Assembly (NCBI RefSeq): GCF_000647975.1
Contig: NZ_JFKE01000010.1
Span: 1 to 64,000 of the forward strand
Source of the DNA: Actibacterium mucosum KCTC 23349
GTDB lineage: Bacteria > Pseudomonadota > Alphaproteobacteria > Rhodobacterales > Rhodobacteraceae
DNA length: 64,000 bases
Reading direction: 5' to 3'
Part shown: piece by piece, positions 25,007 to 33,654 of the stretch
Layout: every line of letters begins with the position of its first letter
Position numbering within the stretch: position 1 is the stretch's first letter
Made by a program: the position numbers and the translations under genes
Notes under the pieces: model-generated
Told to the model about the DNA's origin: nothing
The model's input: the letters and a program-made list of their open reading frames with translations, nothing else
Databases searched by the model: none

Positions 25007-26358
25007 ACGTTCAGCAGCAGATGTTCGCGTTCCCACGGGCTGATAACGTGCAGAAATTCCTGGTATTCCAGACGCTTAACCGCCGCATAAACCTGACAGA
25101 ACTCCGTGCCCAGCACATCTTTCAGGGCGTCGGCCGCCACGAGCAGGTCCAGCGCCTCGCCGACATTTCGCGGAATGCCCGCGTCGCTGTCATAGGCATC
25201 GCCGGTGAACCCTTCGCGCGGGGCTTCACGCTCCAGCAGGCCAAGATATCCGCAAGCCAGCGAGGCCGCGATGCCCAAATAAGGGTTGCAGTCCATCCCG
25301 GCGATGCGGTTTTCGACCCGCCGCGCCTCAGGACGCGAAACCGGCACGCGCAGCCCCGTCGTACGATTGTCGCGGCCCCATTCCAGATTGATCGGCGCCG
25401 CAAAATCCGGGACATAGCGGCGATAGGAGTTCACATAAGGCGCCAACAAGGCAATCACGGAAGGCAAATGCCGCTGCATTCCGCCGATAAAATGCAGAAA
25501 CTCCGGGGTTTCCTGCCCGTCTGGCGCGGCAAAGAGGTTTTGTCCACTGGCCAGGTCCACCACGGAATGGTGGATATGCATGGCGCTGCCGGGTTCGTTC
25601 TGAATAGGCTTGGCCATGAAGGTGGCAAAACAATCGTGCCGCAGAGCTGCCTCGCGGATCATGCGTTTGAAGTAAAAGATCTCGTCGGCCAGCCGCACCG
25701 GATCGCCGTGGCGCAGGTTCATCTCGATCTGACCGGCGCCGCCTTCCTGCAGGATGCCGTCGATCTCCAGCCCCATCGCCTCGGCGAAATCATAGATGTC
25801 GTCGATCACCGGCCCGTATTCGTCAACCGCGCTCATCGAATAGGCCTGCCGCGCTGCTGCCCGGCGCCCGGACCGACCCATGGGTGGTTCGATTTCCATG
25901 GCAGGATCAGTGTTGCGCGCCACCAGAAAGAACTCCATCTCCGGGGCCACAACCGGTTCCCACCCGCGGTCATTATAAAGGGCGACAACACGTTTCAGCA
26001 CGTTACGCGGGGCAATAGGCATCGGCCTGCCATCCTGCGTGGCAATGTCGTGTATCACCTGAAGCGTCCAGTCCCCGGTCCACGGCGCCGCCACGGCCGT
26101 GTCATAGTCGGGGGTCAAAACCATGTCGGGTTCGGTGAAGGCTTCGCCATCCAGGTCGGCCCAATCGCCGGTAATCGTCTGTAGAAAAATCGAATTCGGC
26201 AGGTAGAAGTGGCTTTGATTGCCGAATTTGCTGGCTGGCATTGCCTTGCCGCGTGCCACACCGGCAAGGTCGGAAACGATGCATTCAACCTCGTCCAATC
26301 GTCGCCCGGACAAATAGGCTTGGGCTGCTTCGGGCAACTTTTGGATCAGATCACCCAT
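25003..26358 (-). CDS. glutamine synthetase family ligase, gamma-glutamylpolyamine synthetase-like (copy 1)
   Basis: A 451-residue protein of the glutamine synthetase fold. The ATP/Glu-binding region reads GSAMHIHHSVVDL, and EMEFFLV and EGGAGQIEMNLRHGD supply the metal-binding Glu residues. The N-terminal IVSDLAGVARGKAMP block marks the PuuA/GlnA4-type branch, which joins glutamate to amines rather than ammonia. ATG 26358 overlaps the amidotransferase stop by eight bases. Set between an amidotransferase-like gene and an FAD amine oxidase, it probably starts a gamma-glutamylation route. The amine substrate is unknown. Confidence 0.87.
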   Translation of the reverse strand: MGDLIQKLPEAAQAYLSGRRLDEVECIVSDLAGVARGKAMPASKFGNQSHFYLPNSIFLQTITGDWADLDGEAFTEPDMVLTPDYDTAVAAPWTGDWTLQVIHDIATQDGRPMPIAPRNVLKRVVALYNDRGWEPVVAPEMEFFLVARNTDPAMEIEPPMGRSGRRAAARQAYSMSAVDEYGPVIDDIYDFAEAMGLEIDGILQEGGAGQIEMNLRHGDPVRLADEIFYFKRMIREAALRHDCFATFMAKPIQNEPGSAMHIHHSVVDLASGQNLFAAPDGQETPEFLHFIGGMQRHLPSVIALLAPYVNSYRRYVPDFAAPINLEWGRDNRTTGLRVPVSRPEARRVENRIAGMDCNPYLGIAASLACGYLGLLEREAPREGFTGDAYDSDAGIPRNVGEALDLLVAADALKDVLGTEFCQVYAAVKRLEYQEFLHVISPWEREHLLLNV

Positions 26359-27043
26359 GATCCACCTGTTGGTGTGCCACAAAGAACCGTGCAAGTTTCT
26401 GCCCGATGCGCGCGTTGTCGTTGGGCTGGTCCAACATGGCCCGTGCAGCGTTTTGGCGGTCAACGGGCACGATGCCCTTGGCACGATGGTCCAGCAGTTC
26501 GGTCAACACGCTGTTTGGAAACTCGGGATGCGGTTGCATCGTCAGGATTGTGTCGCCATAGGCCAATGCCGCGATTTTGCATCCCGGGGCCGAACCAATG
26601 ACGCGGGCGCCTGCCGGGGCTTTCAGAACCTGGTCCTGATGCCATGCGTTCAGAGCGTAGCTCATGCCATCCAGCATGTAGTCTTTGCGCCCCACCATCC
26701 AGCCGCCGTCGAATTTCTCGACCCGACCACCCAGGGCCTTGGCGATCAACTGATGGCCAAAACATATGCCGATCATAGGTTTCTCGGCGGCATGTGCCTC
26801 GCGGATAAAGGTTTCAAGGCGCGGAATGAACGGCAGATCTTCATATGCCCCATGTCGCGACCCCGAGATCAGCCAGCCATCCGCCGCGTCGATAGAAATC
26901 GGAAACTCCATGTCCACGACGTTCCATCCCTGAAACCGCAGCCCGTGGCCTGCCAACAGCTCGGAATAGAGCCGCACATAGTCACCGTGGCCGGCCTGCA
27001 CTTCCTGCGCCAAATGGCCTGCCTGAAGAATTCCAATCAGCAT
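26351..27043 (-). CDS. class I glutamine amidotransferase-like protein
   Basis: A 230-residue single-domain class I glutamine amidotransferase. The nucleophile is Cys94 in IGICFGHQLI and the His-Glu pair is in QPHPEFP. GMP-synthase-like in size. In the gamma-glutamylation pathway of Escherichia coli the hydrolase PuuD belongs to the same fold and releases glutamate from the oxidised intermediate, so a hydrolase role here is reasonable inference. ATG 27043 was chosen; Met at 27055 is an alternative. It is followed by an overlapping glutamine-synthetase-like gene. Confidence 0.82.
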   Translation of the reverse strand: MLIGILQAGHLAQEVQAGHGDYVRLYSELLAGHGLRFQGWNVVDMEFPISIDAADGWLISGSRHGAYEDLPFIPRLETFIREAHAAEKPMIGICFGHQLIAKALGGRVEKFDGGWMVGRKDYMLDGMSYALNAWHQDQVLKAPAGARVIGSAPGCKIAALAYGDTILTMQPHPEFPNSVLTELLDHRAKGIVPVDRQNAARAMLDQPNDNARIGQKLARFFVAHQQVDHG

Positions 27044-27102
27044 TGATACCTGCACGTTATCTGGTGGGTACGCTAACGCCGGCCTGAAATTCGGACAAGG
27101 GG

Positions 27103-28401
27103 TCAGACCCGCGAGAGGACCGCGCCCAACTGCACATCAAATGTGGCCTCGCCCAATTGAGAGAACTCTTGACGCTTGGTGCGAACAAGATTGTCTATCA
27201 GAAGAGGCGCAAAAATGCGGGTCGTGAAGGGGCTGTCAGCGAAAAAGTCGATGGCCTCGACCCAGCTTCCCGCCATCTGAGGCAGATCCTGCGCATAAGC
27301 ATTACCCGTGATCGGAGGCGGTGGATTGATGGCATCGTCAATCCCGTTCATGGCACCGCCAAGGATCGCGGCAAGCATCAGGTAAGGGTTCGTGTCTCCG
27401 CCCGCGACACGATGTTCGATGCGTCGTGCCTTTGGTGATCCACCAGGGATACGGATCGACGCTGTACGGTTTTCATACGCCCAGCACAGCGCTGTTGGGG
27501 CATGAGAGCCGGGCGTGAACCGGGCAAAGGAATTGGCGTGCGGTGCAAAGATCAAAGTCTGGTCGCGCATGGTCGCCAACAGCCCGCCAACAGCGTGGCG
27601 CAGCGTGTCATTTCCGGTATCTGACCCGTCATCGAAGACGTTGTTGCCGTCTCGGTCAATGATCGAAAAATGCACATGCAGGCCGTTGCCCGCTTGCGCC
27701 GGGAAAGGCTTGGCTGCGAAGCTGGCCGTAAGACCATGCGCGTGCGCTACGCCTTTAACCAGCATTTTGAACAGCCAAGTGTCGTCTGCGGCTCGCAGGG
27801 CATCTTGGTGGTTCAGGTTCACCTCGAACTGTCCCACACCCCCCTCGGCGATGGCCGCTTGTGCTGGCAGTCCCATCGCGGCCGCGTTGGCGTAGAGGTC
27901 TGAAAAGAAGGCATCGAAACCGTCCAACAATTGCAATGACAGGATTTCGTCGCCCGAAAGACGCGTATCTGTACCGGGCAACAAGGGCGCGCGCACTTGC
28001 CTGTCGCTCGTGTCCAGCAAATAGAACTCCAACTCTGTCGCGGCCATGACACGCCAGCCGCGTGCTGCAAAGCGGTCCAGTACATTGATCAAAGCGCCCC
28101 GGGGGTCGCCGGGCCAAGGTACGCCATTTTCCACCAACGTCATCGGATAGAACATAGGTGCGCCCTGCAGCCACGGCATGGGCACCGGACCCCGATCGGT
28201 GGGTTGCAGGGCACCATCAGCATCGCCGCTTTCAAAGACCAGTGGGCTGTTCTCGATATCGGCGCCGAATATGTCCAGGTTCAGGGCCGAGAACGGAAGT
28301 CGGACTGCGCCATCCAGTTTCGTGGCATAGCTTTCGGGCAACCGTTTGCCACGGGCTTGCCCATTCAGGTCACACGCGGCAACACGTATGGTCCGGCTCA
28401 T
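27103..28401 (-). CDS. glutamine synthetase family ligase (copy 2)
   Basis: A 432-residue second glutamine-synthetase-like ligase. It has ATELEFYLLD, EGGVGQFEVNLNHQD, and GNGLHVHFSIID as the metal and substrate blocks, and ENRTASIRIPGGSP as the arginine-bearing ATP site. It lacks part of the N-terminal domain seen in copy 1, starting directly at VAACDLNGQARGKRLP, the MGVARGK-type motif. The two copies are clearly divergent, so they probably act on different amines or at different steps. Its ATG overlaps the stop of the permease gene (ATGA). Confidence 0.85.
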   Translation of the reverse strand: MSRTIRVAACDLNGQARGKRLPESYATKLDGAVRLPFSALNLDIFGADIENSPLVFESGDADGALQPTDRGPVPMPWLQGAPMFYPMTLVENGVPWPGDPRGALINVLDRFAARGWRVMAATELEFYLLDTSDRQVRAPLLPGTDTRLSGDEILSLQLLDGFDAFFSDLYANAAAMGLPAQAAIAEGGVGQFEVNLNHQDALRAADDTWLFKMLVKGVAHAHGLTASFAAKPFPAQAGNGLHVHFSIIDRDGNNVFDDGSDTGNDTLRHAVGGLLATMRDQTLIFAPHANSFARFTPGSHAPTALCWAYENRTASIRIPGGSPKARRIEHRVAGGDTNPYLMLAAILGGAMNGIDDAINPPPPITGNAYAQDLPQMAGSWVEAIDFFADSPFTTRIFAPLLIDNLVRTKRQEFSQLGEATFDVQLGAVLSRV

Positions 28402-29237
28402 CGGATCACCTGCGGGCGGATACGCAGACGCGGGCGGTTTGATTGCGGAAGGTGACGGTTCAAGCGTCTGTTCACCAGACCAAAGAACCCGATCACCACC
28501 AAGGTCAACAAAACGAAATAGGTTGCAACGATGGGGTAGGGCACAAAGGGATTGAACGTCTTGTCCGCGAAATAGTTGGCATAGTACAGCGCATCACCCT
28601 GTTGCTTCCATGCCGGGAAGCCCGAGAAATAGACCAGAGTGGTGGCATGGAACAGAAAGATTGCCTCATTCGTGTAAGCAGGCCACGCAAGGCGCAGCAT
28701 CGTGGGCCAGACCACGCGGCGAAACCGGGCCCAGCCAGTCAGGCCATAAGCATCGGCGGCCTCCAGATCTCCGCGCGGCACAGCGCGCAGGGCGCCATAG
28801 AAGATTTCACCCGAATAGGCCGCCGTGTTCAGGAACAAAACGATCAGCGCACCAGCCCATGCTTTGGTCAGCCACGCCGTTTCCACAGTGATCAGGACAA
28901 AGCCGAGATTCACAGGAATCCCCGCCTTTGGCAGCAGAACGAAGGCCTCGTAGGCCAAAAAGAACTGGATGAAAAGCGGTGAGCCACGGAAGACAAAAAC
29001 GAACGCCTCAGCCGGCTTGCGGAGCCACGGCGATGGAACATTCTTGGCAAGGGCCACAACGGTGGCCAGAAAGAACCCGCATACCAAGGCCAGCGCTCCG
29101 AAATAGATGTTCCAAATCATGCCGGAACCGATCAGGGTCACTTGTTCACACAGCGTGAAGTCACTGCGCGGCAGCAGGCGTTCACCGTAACCAAGTGCAC
29201 GTACGCCGTAGGCTTGAATGGTTTCAAGACAGCTCAT
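28398..29237 (-). CDS. ABC transporter permease, polar amino acid type (HisM-like)
   Basis: A 279-residue inner-membrane permease with about five hydrophobic segments (near 38-66, 83-108, 117-150, 190-215, 238-260). The cytoplasmic EAA-type loop that contacts the ATPase reads ADAYGLTGWARFRRVVWP. It pairs with the neighbouring HisQ-like permease. Start overlaps the stop of that gene (ATGA) and its end overlaps the second glutamine-synthetase gene, which shows that import and gamma-glutamylation are encoded as one unit. Confidence 0.88.
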   Translation of the reverse strand: MSCLETIQAYGVRALGYGERLLPRSDFTLCEQVTLIGSGMIWNIYFGALALVCGFFLATVVALAKNVPSPWLRKPAEAFVFVFRGSPLFIQFFLAYEAFVLLPKAGIPVNLGFVLITVETAWLTKAWAGALIVLFLNTAAYSGEIFYGALRAVPRGDLEAADAYGLTGWARFRRVVWPTMLRLAWPAYTNEAIFLFHATTLVYFSGFPAWKQQGDALYYANYFADKTFNPFVPYPIVATYFVLLTLVVIGFFGLVNRRLNRHLPQSNRPRLRIRPQVIR

Positions 29238-30121
29238 GCTTGTGCCTCGCGCCGGGCCGCTTCACCGCCCATCGTGGCCTGTCCATGGCTGAGACGTTTG
29301 GTCAGCCGCGCCAGCACCCTTTCGCTGCCCCAGGTCAGGAACAGGTAGAACACAAGCAGCCCCAGGAAATAGAACAAACGCCAGTCACCATGCGGATAGT
29401 CCGTGAACCGCGGGTTCACGAAACCGCCCAGCTCGCGCGCCCAATAGACGATGTCCTCAACCCCCAGCAGGAACAGCAGGGGCGTGGCTTTCACAAGGAT
29501 CAGCCAAAGGTTCGAAAGGCCGGGCAGGGCGTACAGCCACATTTGCGGGACCAAAACCCGCCAGAAGGTCTGGCGTTCCGACATGCCATACGCGGCGGCG
29601 GTTTCCAGCTGCGCCATGGGTACAGCGCGCATGGCACCAAACAGAACGTTGGCGGCGAAGGCACCAAAGACGATGGCAAAGGTCAGTACAGCAAGGAAAA
29701 ACCCGTATGTTTCGTGGATCCATTGCGGCGCGGTGTTCAACGGCAGTTTGGCCGCACCGCAGACAATAAAGTCGTTGCCTTGACGGATCGGGTCGGCCCA
29801 ATCCGGGCATTTGATTTGGTGGCGCATCCATTCAAACGCTTGGTCCAGAGCGATCACAAAGAACAAGAAAAACACGATATCCGGTACGCCACGCACAATC
29901 GCGGTATATCCTTTGCCCAGCCAGCGGATCGGAAGAATACGTGATCGCGCTGCGCTTGCGCCGGCAAACCCAAAGGCCATGGCCACTGGCGCGGTTATCG
30001 CCAAGAGTACCATGACCGTCCCGAAAGAGGCGTAAAACGCCATGTGTTTGCCATTGCTCAGATAGCAGGCAAACCAGCGTAGCCGTTCAAGGGCTTCGGG
30101 ATCAGAGCAAAACTCGAACAT
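29234..30121 (-). CDS. ABC transporter permease, polar amino acid type (HisQ-like)
   Basis: A 295-residue permease of the histidine/lysine-arginine-ornithine import family. Membrane segments are visible near 29-55, 76-95, 140-165, 200-220 and 243-265, and the EAA loop reads AAAYGMSERQTFWRVLVP. A polar insert (about 100-135) makes it longer than average for the family. It starts 56 bases after the stop of the substrate-binding protein gene. Confidence 0.88.
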   Translation of the reverse strand: MFEFCSDPEALERLRWFACYLSNGKHMAFYASFGTVMVLLAITAPVAMAFGFAGASAARSRILPIRWLGKGYTAIVRGVPDIVFFLFFVIALDQAFEWMRHQIKCPDWADPIRQGNDFIVCGAAKLPLNTAPQWIHETYGFFLAVLTFAIVFGAFAANVLFGAMRAVPMAQLETAAAYGMSERQTFWRVLVPQMWLYALPGLSNLWLILVKATPLLFLLGVEDIVYWARELGGFVNPRFTDYPHGDWRLFYFLGLLVFYLFLTWGSERVLARLTKRLSHGQATMGGEAARREAQA

Positions 30122-30177
30122 GGTGCGGTAACAGGCCCGCGAGCGATCCCCGCGAGCCAGATTTCACACGCAGCGGC

Positions 30178-30897
30178 TTACCACTGCGATGCAACTTCCC
30201 ACTTGGCGATCATGGTGTTCAGCGTCCCGTCCGCCTTCATGTCCGAAATGGCGGCATCGAACTTGGCGCGCAAGTCAGCATCGCTTTCACGCAGGCCCAT
30301 GCCGACGCCACCGCCGATGGCCTCCATGCGCTCAAGCATCACCAGACCGTCGGTGCCCGCTACTGTGTCAAGGAAGCTCTTGTCCGCCAGAACAGCGTCG
30401 GCTTCACCATTACGAACCGCAGCGACCGTGTCCTCGGGTGAGGCGAATTCGATCAAAGTCCACCCCTTGTCGGCGATAAAGCTTGCTTGGATCGTGGACG
30501 TTTGCGCGGCAATCACGCCGTTTTCCAGATCCACACTGGCATCAAGCGCAACATAGGCCGAGGGGTCCGGGGGGGTGTAGGCTTGGGTGAAGTCGATGAC
30601 TTCTTCACGCTCGGCCGTGATCGACATGCCCGCGATGATGGCGTCGTAATTGCCTGACAGAAGGTTGGGGATGATCGAATCCCAGTCGTTTTTGACCCAT
30701 TCACAGGTCAGTTCGGCCCGCGTGCACAGTTCGTCGCCCAGTTCACGCTCGAACCCGTCAATCTCACCTGCGTCATTCACAAAGTTCCACGGGGCATAGG
30801 CCCCTTCCGTGCCCAGACGTACCACGGCATGACCATCGGCCAGCGCCGTTCCGGCCATCAGCGCCATGGCGGCGGTTGTCAGAACCAGTTTTTTCAT
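30178..30897 (-). CDS. ABC transporter periplasmic substrate-binding protein, polar amino acid type
   Basis: A 239-residue SBP_bac_3 protein. A signal peptide MKKLVLTTAAMALMAGTALA (1-20) is followed by RLGTEGAYAPWNF, FERELGDELCTRA, and GMSITAEREEVIDFTQAY, the hallmark of the lysine/arginine/ornithine and histidine binders. It captures the substrate in the periplasm for the two permeases. The ligand could be a basic amino acid or a related amine. A GGGAGC site lies upstream of ATG 30897. Confidence 0.92.
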   Translation of the reverse strand: MKKLVLTTAAMALMAGTALADGHAVVRLGTEGAYAPWNFVNDAGEIDGFERELGDELCTRAELTCEWVKNDWDSIIPNLLSGNYDAIIAGMSITAEREEVIDFTQAYTPPDPSAYVALDASVDLENGVIAAQTSTIQASFIADKGWTLIEFASPEDTVAAVRNGEADAVLADKSFLDTVAGTDGLVMLERMEAIGGGVGMGLRESDADLRAKFDAAISDMKADGTLNTMIAKWEVASQW

Positions 30898-30923
30898 TTT
30901 TTTGCTCCCAGTTGGTTGGTTTT

Positions 30924-31712
30924 TTAGGCCGGCGCAGACGCCGACAGGAATTGCCGCAAACGGTCAGTCTGCGGGTTTTTGAGCACCGTGCCGGGCGCGC
31001 CTTCTTCGGCGATCAGCCCTTGGTGTAGAAACACGACATGGCTGGAGACATCATGGGCCATGCGCATGTCATGGGTCACGATCAACATGGTACGCCCTTC
31101 ATCCGCCAAGGCACGGATCACCTTGACCACCTCCTGTTCCAGTTCCGGATCCAGTGCCGAGGTGGGTTCGTCAAACAGCAGCGCGCGCGGCTCCATGCAC
31201 AAACCCCGCGCGATGGCGGCGCGCTGTTGCTGGCCACCCGATAGTTGGGCGGGATAGGCATTGCACTTGTCGCCAATCCCGACCTTTTCCAGATAACGGC
31301 GCGCAGCGTCTTCGACCTCGGGCCGGTCTCGTTTCAGAACGGTCACGGGGGCCTCCATCACGTTTTGCAGGATGGTCATATGGGCCCAAAGGTTAAATTG
31401 CTGAAACACCATGGACAGGTTCGTGCGAATGCGGGTGACCTGTGCCCGGTCTGCGGGGCGGCGTGCCGCGCCCTGACCTTTCCACTTCACCGGTTCGCCT
31501 TCGAACAGGATTTCGCCTTTTTGGCTGTCTTCCAACAGGTTTGCGCAGCGCAAGAGGGTGGATTTTCCTGACCCGGACGAACCGATCAGAGAAACGACAT
31601 CCCCTTTGCGGGCAACAATGTCGACGCCTTTCAAAACCTCCAGCTGGCCATAGCTTTTGTGGAGATCTCGAATTTCGACGACGGGGGCGTTTGGGTCAGC
31701 GGTCACAGGCAA
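30924..31712 (-). CDS. ABC transporter ATP-binding protein, polar amino acid type
   Basis: A 262-residue HisP-like ATPase. Walker A is GSSGSGKST, the signature LSGGQQQR, Walker B ALLFDEPTSALDPE, and the H-loop VTHDMRMAHDVSS. The long Q-loop insert with ARRPADRAQVTRIRTN is typical of histidine-type importers. TTG 31712 and GTG 31706 are both possible starts; the Shine-Dalgarno is weak. First gene of the eight-gene minus operon ending at 23702. A palindrome lies 31-49 bases upstream of the TTG. Confidence 0.92.
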   Translation of the reverse strand: MPVTADPNAPVVEIRDLHKSYGQLEVLKGVDIVARKGDVVSLIGSSGSGKSTLLRCANLLEDSQKGEILFEGEPVKWKGQGAARRPADRAQVTRIRTNLSMVFQQFNLWAHMTILQNVMEAPVTVLKRDRPEVEDAARRYLEKVGIGDKCNAYPAQLSGGQQQRAAIARGLCMEPRALLFDEPTSALDPELEQEVVKVIRALADEGRTMLIVTHDMRMAHDVSSHVVFLHQGLIAEEGAPGTVLKNPQTDRLRQFLSASAPA

Positions 31713-31742
31713 ACTTTATTTAACTTCTGGTCAAATTAGGGC

Positions 31743-31761
31743 GCAATTCTGTGGGAATTGC
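31743..31761. promoter_or_regulatory. palindromic operator candidate for the ABC/glutamine synthetase operon
   Basis: GCAATTC (31743-31749) and GAATTGC (31755-31761) are perfect 7-base arms with TGTGG between. The site sits just upstream of the first gene of the operon, inside its promoter region. No regulator gene lies adjacent, so the protein that would bind is unknown. Confidence 0.45.
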
Positions 31762-31809
31762 AATCCGTGCCTTGCCGATATTGTATTGAAGCCCTGACCT
31801 TACGCCGGG

Positions 31810-32253
31810 TCAGTCGTATTTTGCCTGAACTTTCAGCCGCAGCCGGTGGCTGTCGGCATCGCCCACACCCAAAAGATTGGCGACCAGACGCAGCAAAGCG
31901 TCCTCTTCTTCGTCCCGCATGCCATCGGCCAACGCGACGTCCCACAATGCCTCGACCACGGCCGAGCGGTCGTCATACGCGACGGCATCCTTGATCGCAC
32001 GGGTGAAGCGGACGGTATCAGGGGCCTCGGCCTCCAGCGCTTCGGCCTGCTCGCGCAAGGCGCGCGCGCCAGCATGGTCAAGACCATAGCGCGTTTCGCA
32101 AATGCGATCGATGCGGCGCACCTCTTCGGCGGCATAGTCACCATCGGTGCGGGCTACGCGGACCAAAAGCGCCGTCAGCGCCAGACGTGCGTCAGGGTCG
32201 GGCAGGGTTTGCGGGCGGTCGGCGGTCAGCCGGGACAGGAGATCAGAGAGCAT
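31810..32253 (-). CDS. TerB-family protein (copy 2 of tandem pair)
   Basis: A 147-residue, all-helical acidic protein of the TerB/tellurite-resistance fold, which binds divalent metal and is used in stress- and membrane-associated functions. The two repeats show RTDGDYAAEEVRRID and ADGMRDEEEDALL. Compared with its neighbour at 32293 one residue is missing after ADG, so the second metal site may differ. It follows that neighbour after 39 bases, same strand, and clearly shares its origin. Confidence 0.8.
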   Translation of the reverse strand: MLSDLLSRLTADRPQTLPDPDARLALTALLVRVARTDGDYAAEEVRRIDRICETRYGLDHAGARALREQAEALEAEAPDTVRFTRAIKDAVAYDDRSAVVEALWDVALADGMRDEEEDALLRLVANLLGVGDADSHRLRLKVQAKYD

Positions 32254-32292
32254 TTGTGTAATATAGGTTGCGTCGTTCAGAGCGCCAAGCGC

Positions 32293-32706
32293 TCAACGTT
32301 CCAAGTCGCTGGGATCCACGCCAAAGGTATGAGCGGCTTTCTCAAAAAGCATCTTTTCATCGTCCCGCATGCGGCCGTCAGCGGTCACGATTTCCCACAT
32401 GGCGGCCACGATGGCCGAACGTTCGGCATAGGCGATGACGTCTTTCAATGACGCGGCGAAATCTTCGGTCCGGGGGGCTTCGGCTTCCATTTTTTCGGCC
32501 TCGGCACGCAGGCGGGCGGCCTCGACCTGGTTCAAATCAAACCGGGCGGACAGGATGCTGTCGATCTGGCTGATTTCTTCCACGGCATATTCGTCATCGG
32601 ACTTTGCCAGTCGCACCAACAGGGCGCCAAGTGCCAGTTGGGTGTCGCTGGGCGCCAGTGCGCTGGGTTCGGGGCCGGACAGGCGGTTCAGAAGGTCACG
32701 AAACAT
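32293..32706 (-). CDS. TerB-family protein (copy 1 of tandem pair)
   Basis: A 137-residue TerB-fold protein with KSDDEYAVEEISQIDS and TADGRMRDDEKMLFEKA, the duplicated Asp-rich motifs that chelate metal in TerB. The start MFRDLLNRLSG parallels MLSDLLSRLTA of the next gene, showing tandem duplication. It lies 48 bases downstream of phzF, possibly in one operon with cutA and phzF. No other ter genes are present, so a general stress or envelope role is more likely than tellurite resistance. Confidence 0.8.
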   Translation of the reverse strand: MFRDLLNRLSGPEPSALAPSDTQLALGALLVRLAKSDDEYAVEEISQIDSILSARFDLNQVEAARLRAEAEKMEAEAPRTEDFAASLKDVIAYAERSAIVAAMWEIVTADGRMRDDEKMLFEKAAHTFGVDPSDLER

Positions 32707-32754
32707 GGGCGCAGTCTAACCACCCTGCCGCGGCACCGATCAAGTCAGAATCGT

Positions 32755-33651
32755 TTACGTTGCAGGTGGGGTAAGGAAACCGTGACTGAACGGCACCGCT
32801 GATCCGGAAACGCGAATCTGTGTCAGTCTTTCGTCCGACACGTCGATGGTCAGGCCAATCTCGCTGCGCCGCCCCATTTCAACCCCTTGCAAAAGCTGCA
32901 AGCTGTTGCGCCCCTCGCCAAGTGCACCATTGGCCAAAAGCTGCGCAGACAGGATGGCCGAAGCGGATCCTGTGGCGGGATCCTCGGGGATACCGGCCGT
33001 CGGCGAAAACATGCGCGCTTGCCAGTCGGCGCCGTCGGTCGGGGCATAGATATAGGCTGAATCCACATTTGCGGCGTCCATGAGCGTGGACCAATGGGGT
33101 TCGATCGCGCGGACACGGGCCAGAACCTCTCGCGATCGAACCGGTGCATAAAGGAAGGCAGGGCCGCCCTGCCAGATACCGGGCTGATGCGGGCCGAGAT
33201 CGCCGGGCGAGATATCCAACGCCTTCGCAATCAGCGCCGGGTCAGCCTGACCGGTAAACGCCGAAGGCAGCACAGGCGCTGCGAACTCGGCGCGCATTTC
33301 ATCGCCACGACAAGTCACCCGCACCGGTACAAGACCGGCCTCTTCTTCTAACGTGATCTCTGTATCGAAATCGCCCGCGTTCTGCGCTTTGGCCAAGTGG
33401 ATGGCGCAGCCAACTGTTGGGTGACCGGCGAAGGGAATCTCTGCCGTCGGAAAGAAGATGCGCACTTTTGCCGTATGGGCCGGGTTGGCGGGGGGTATGA
33501 CAAAAATTGTCTCGGACAAGTTGAATTCGCGCGCGATGGTCTGCATCTGCGCGGTGCGCAACCCACCGGCCCCTTCGACGATGGCAAGCGGATTGCCGGC
33601 AAACGGGGTGTCTGTAAACACGTCATAAACGTGAAAACGCAGTTCGGTCAT
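32755..33651 (-). CDS. PhzF family epimerase/isomerase
   Basis: A 298-residue PhzF-fold protein (diaminopimelate-epimerase-like double hot-dog). TPFAGNPLAIVEGAGGL (14-30) and FNLSETIFVIPP (43-54) are family hallmarks; the Glu in the latter matches the general acid/base of PhzF. The C-terminal block PEDPATGSASAIL is also diagnostic. No phenazine genes surround it; the family has many members of unknown substrate. It begins three bases after the stop of cutA. Confidence 0.9.
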   Translation of the reverse strand: MTELRFHVYDVFTDTPFAGNPLAIVEGAGGLRTAQMQTIAREFNLSETIFVIPPANPAHTAKVRIFFPTAEIPFAGHPTVGCAIHLAKAQNAGDFDTEITLEEEAGLVPVRVTCRGDEMRAEFAAPVLPSAFTGQADPALIAKALDISPGDLGPHQPGIWQGGPAFLYAPVRSREVLARVRAIEPHWSTLMDAANVDSAYIYAPTDGADWQARMFSPTAGIPEDPATGSASAILSAQLLANGALGEGRNSLQLLQGVEMGRRSEIGLTIDVSDERLTQIRVSGSAVPFSHGFLTPPAT

Positions 33652-33654
33652 TGT

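Noticed and set aside
31810-32706. Tellurite-resistance operon
   Set aside because: Only two TerB-fold genes are present; terC, terD, terE and other ter genes are not in the window.
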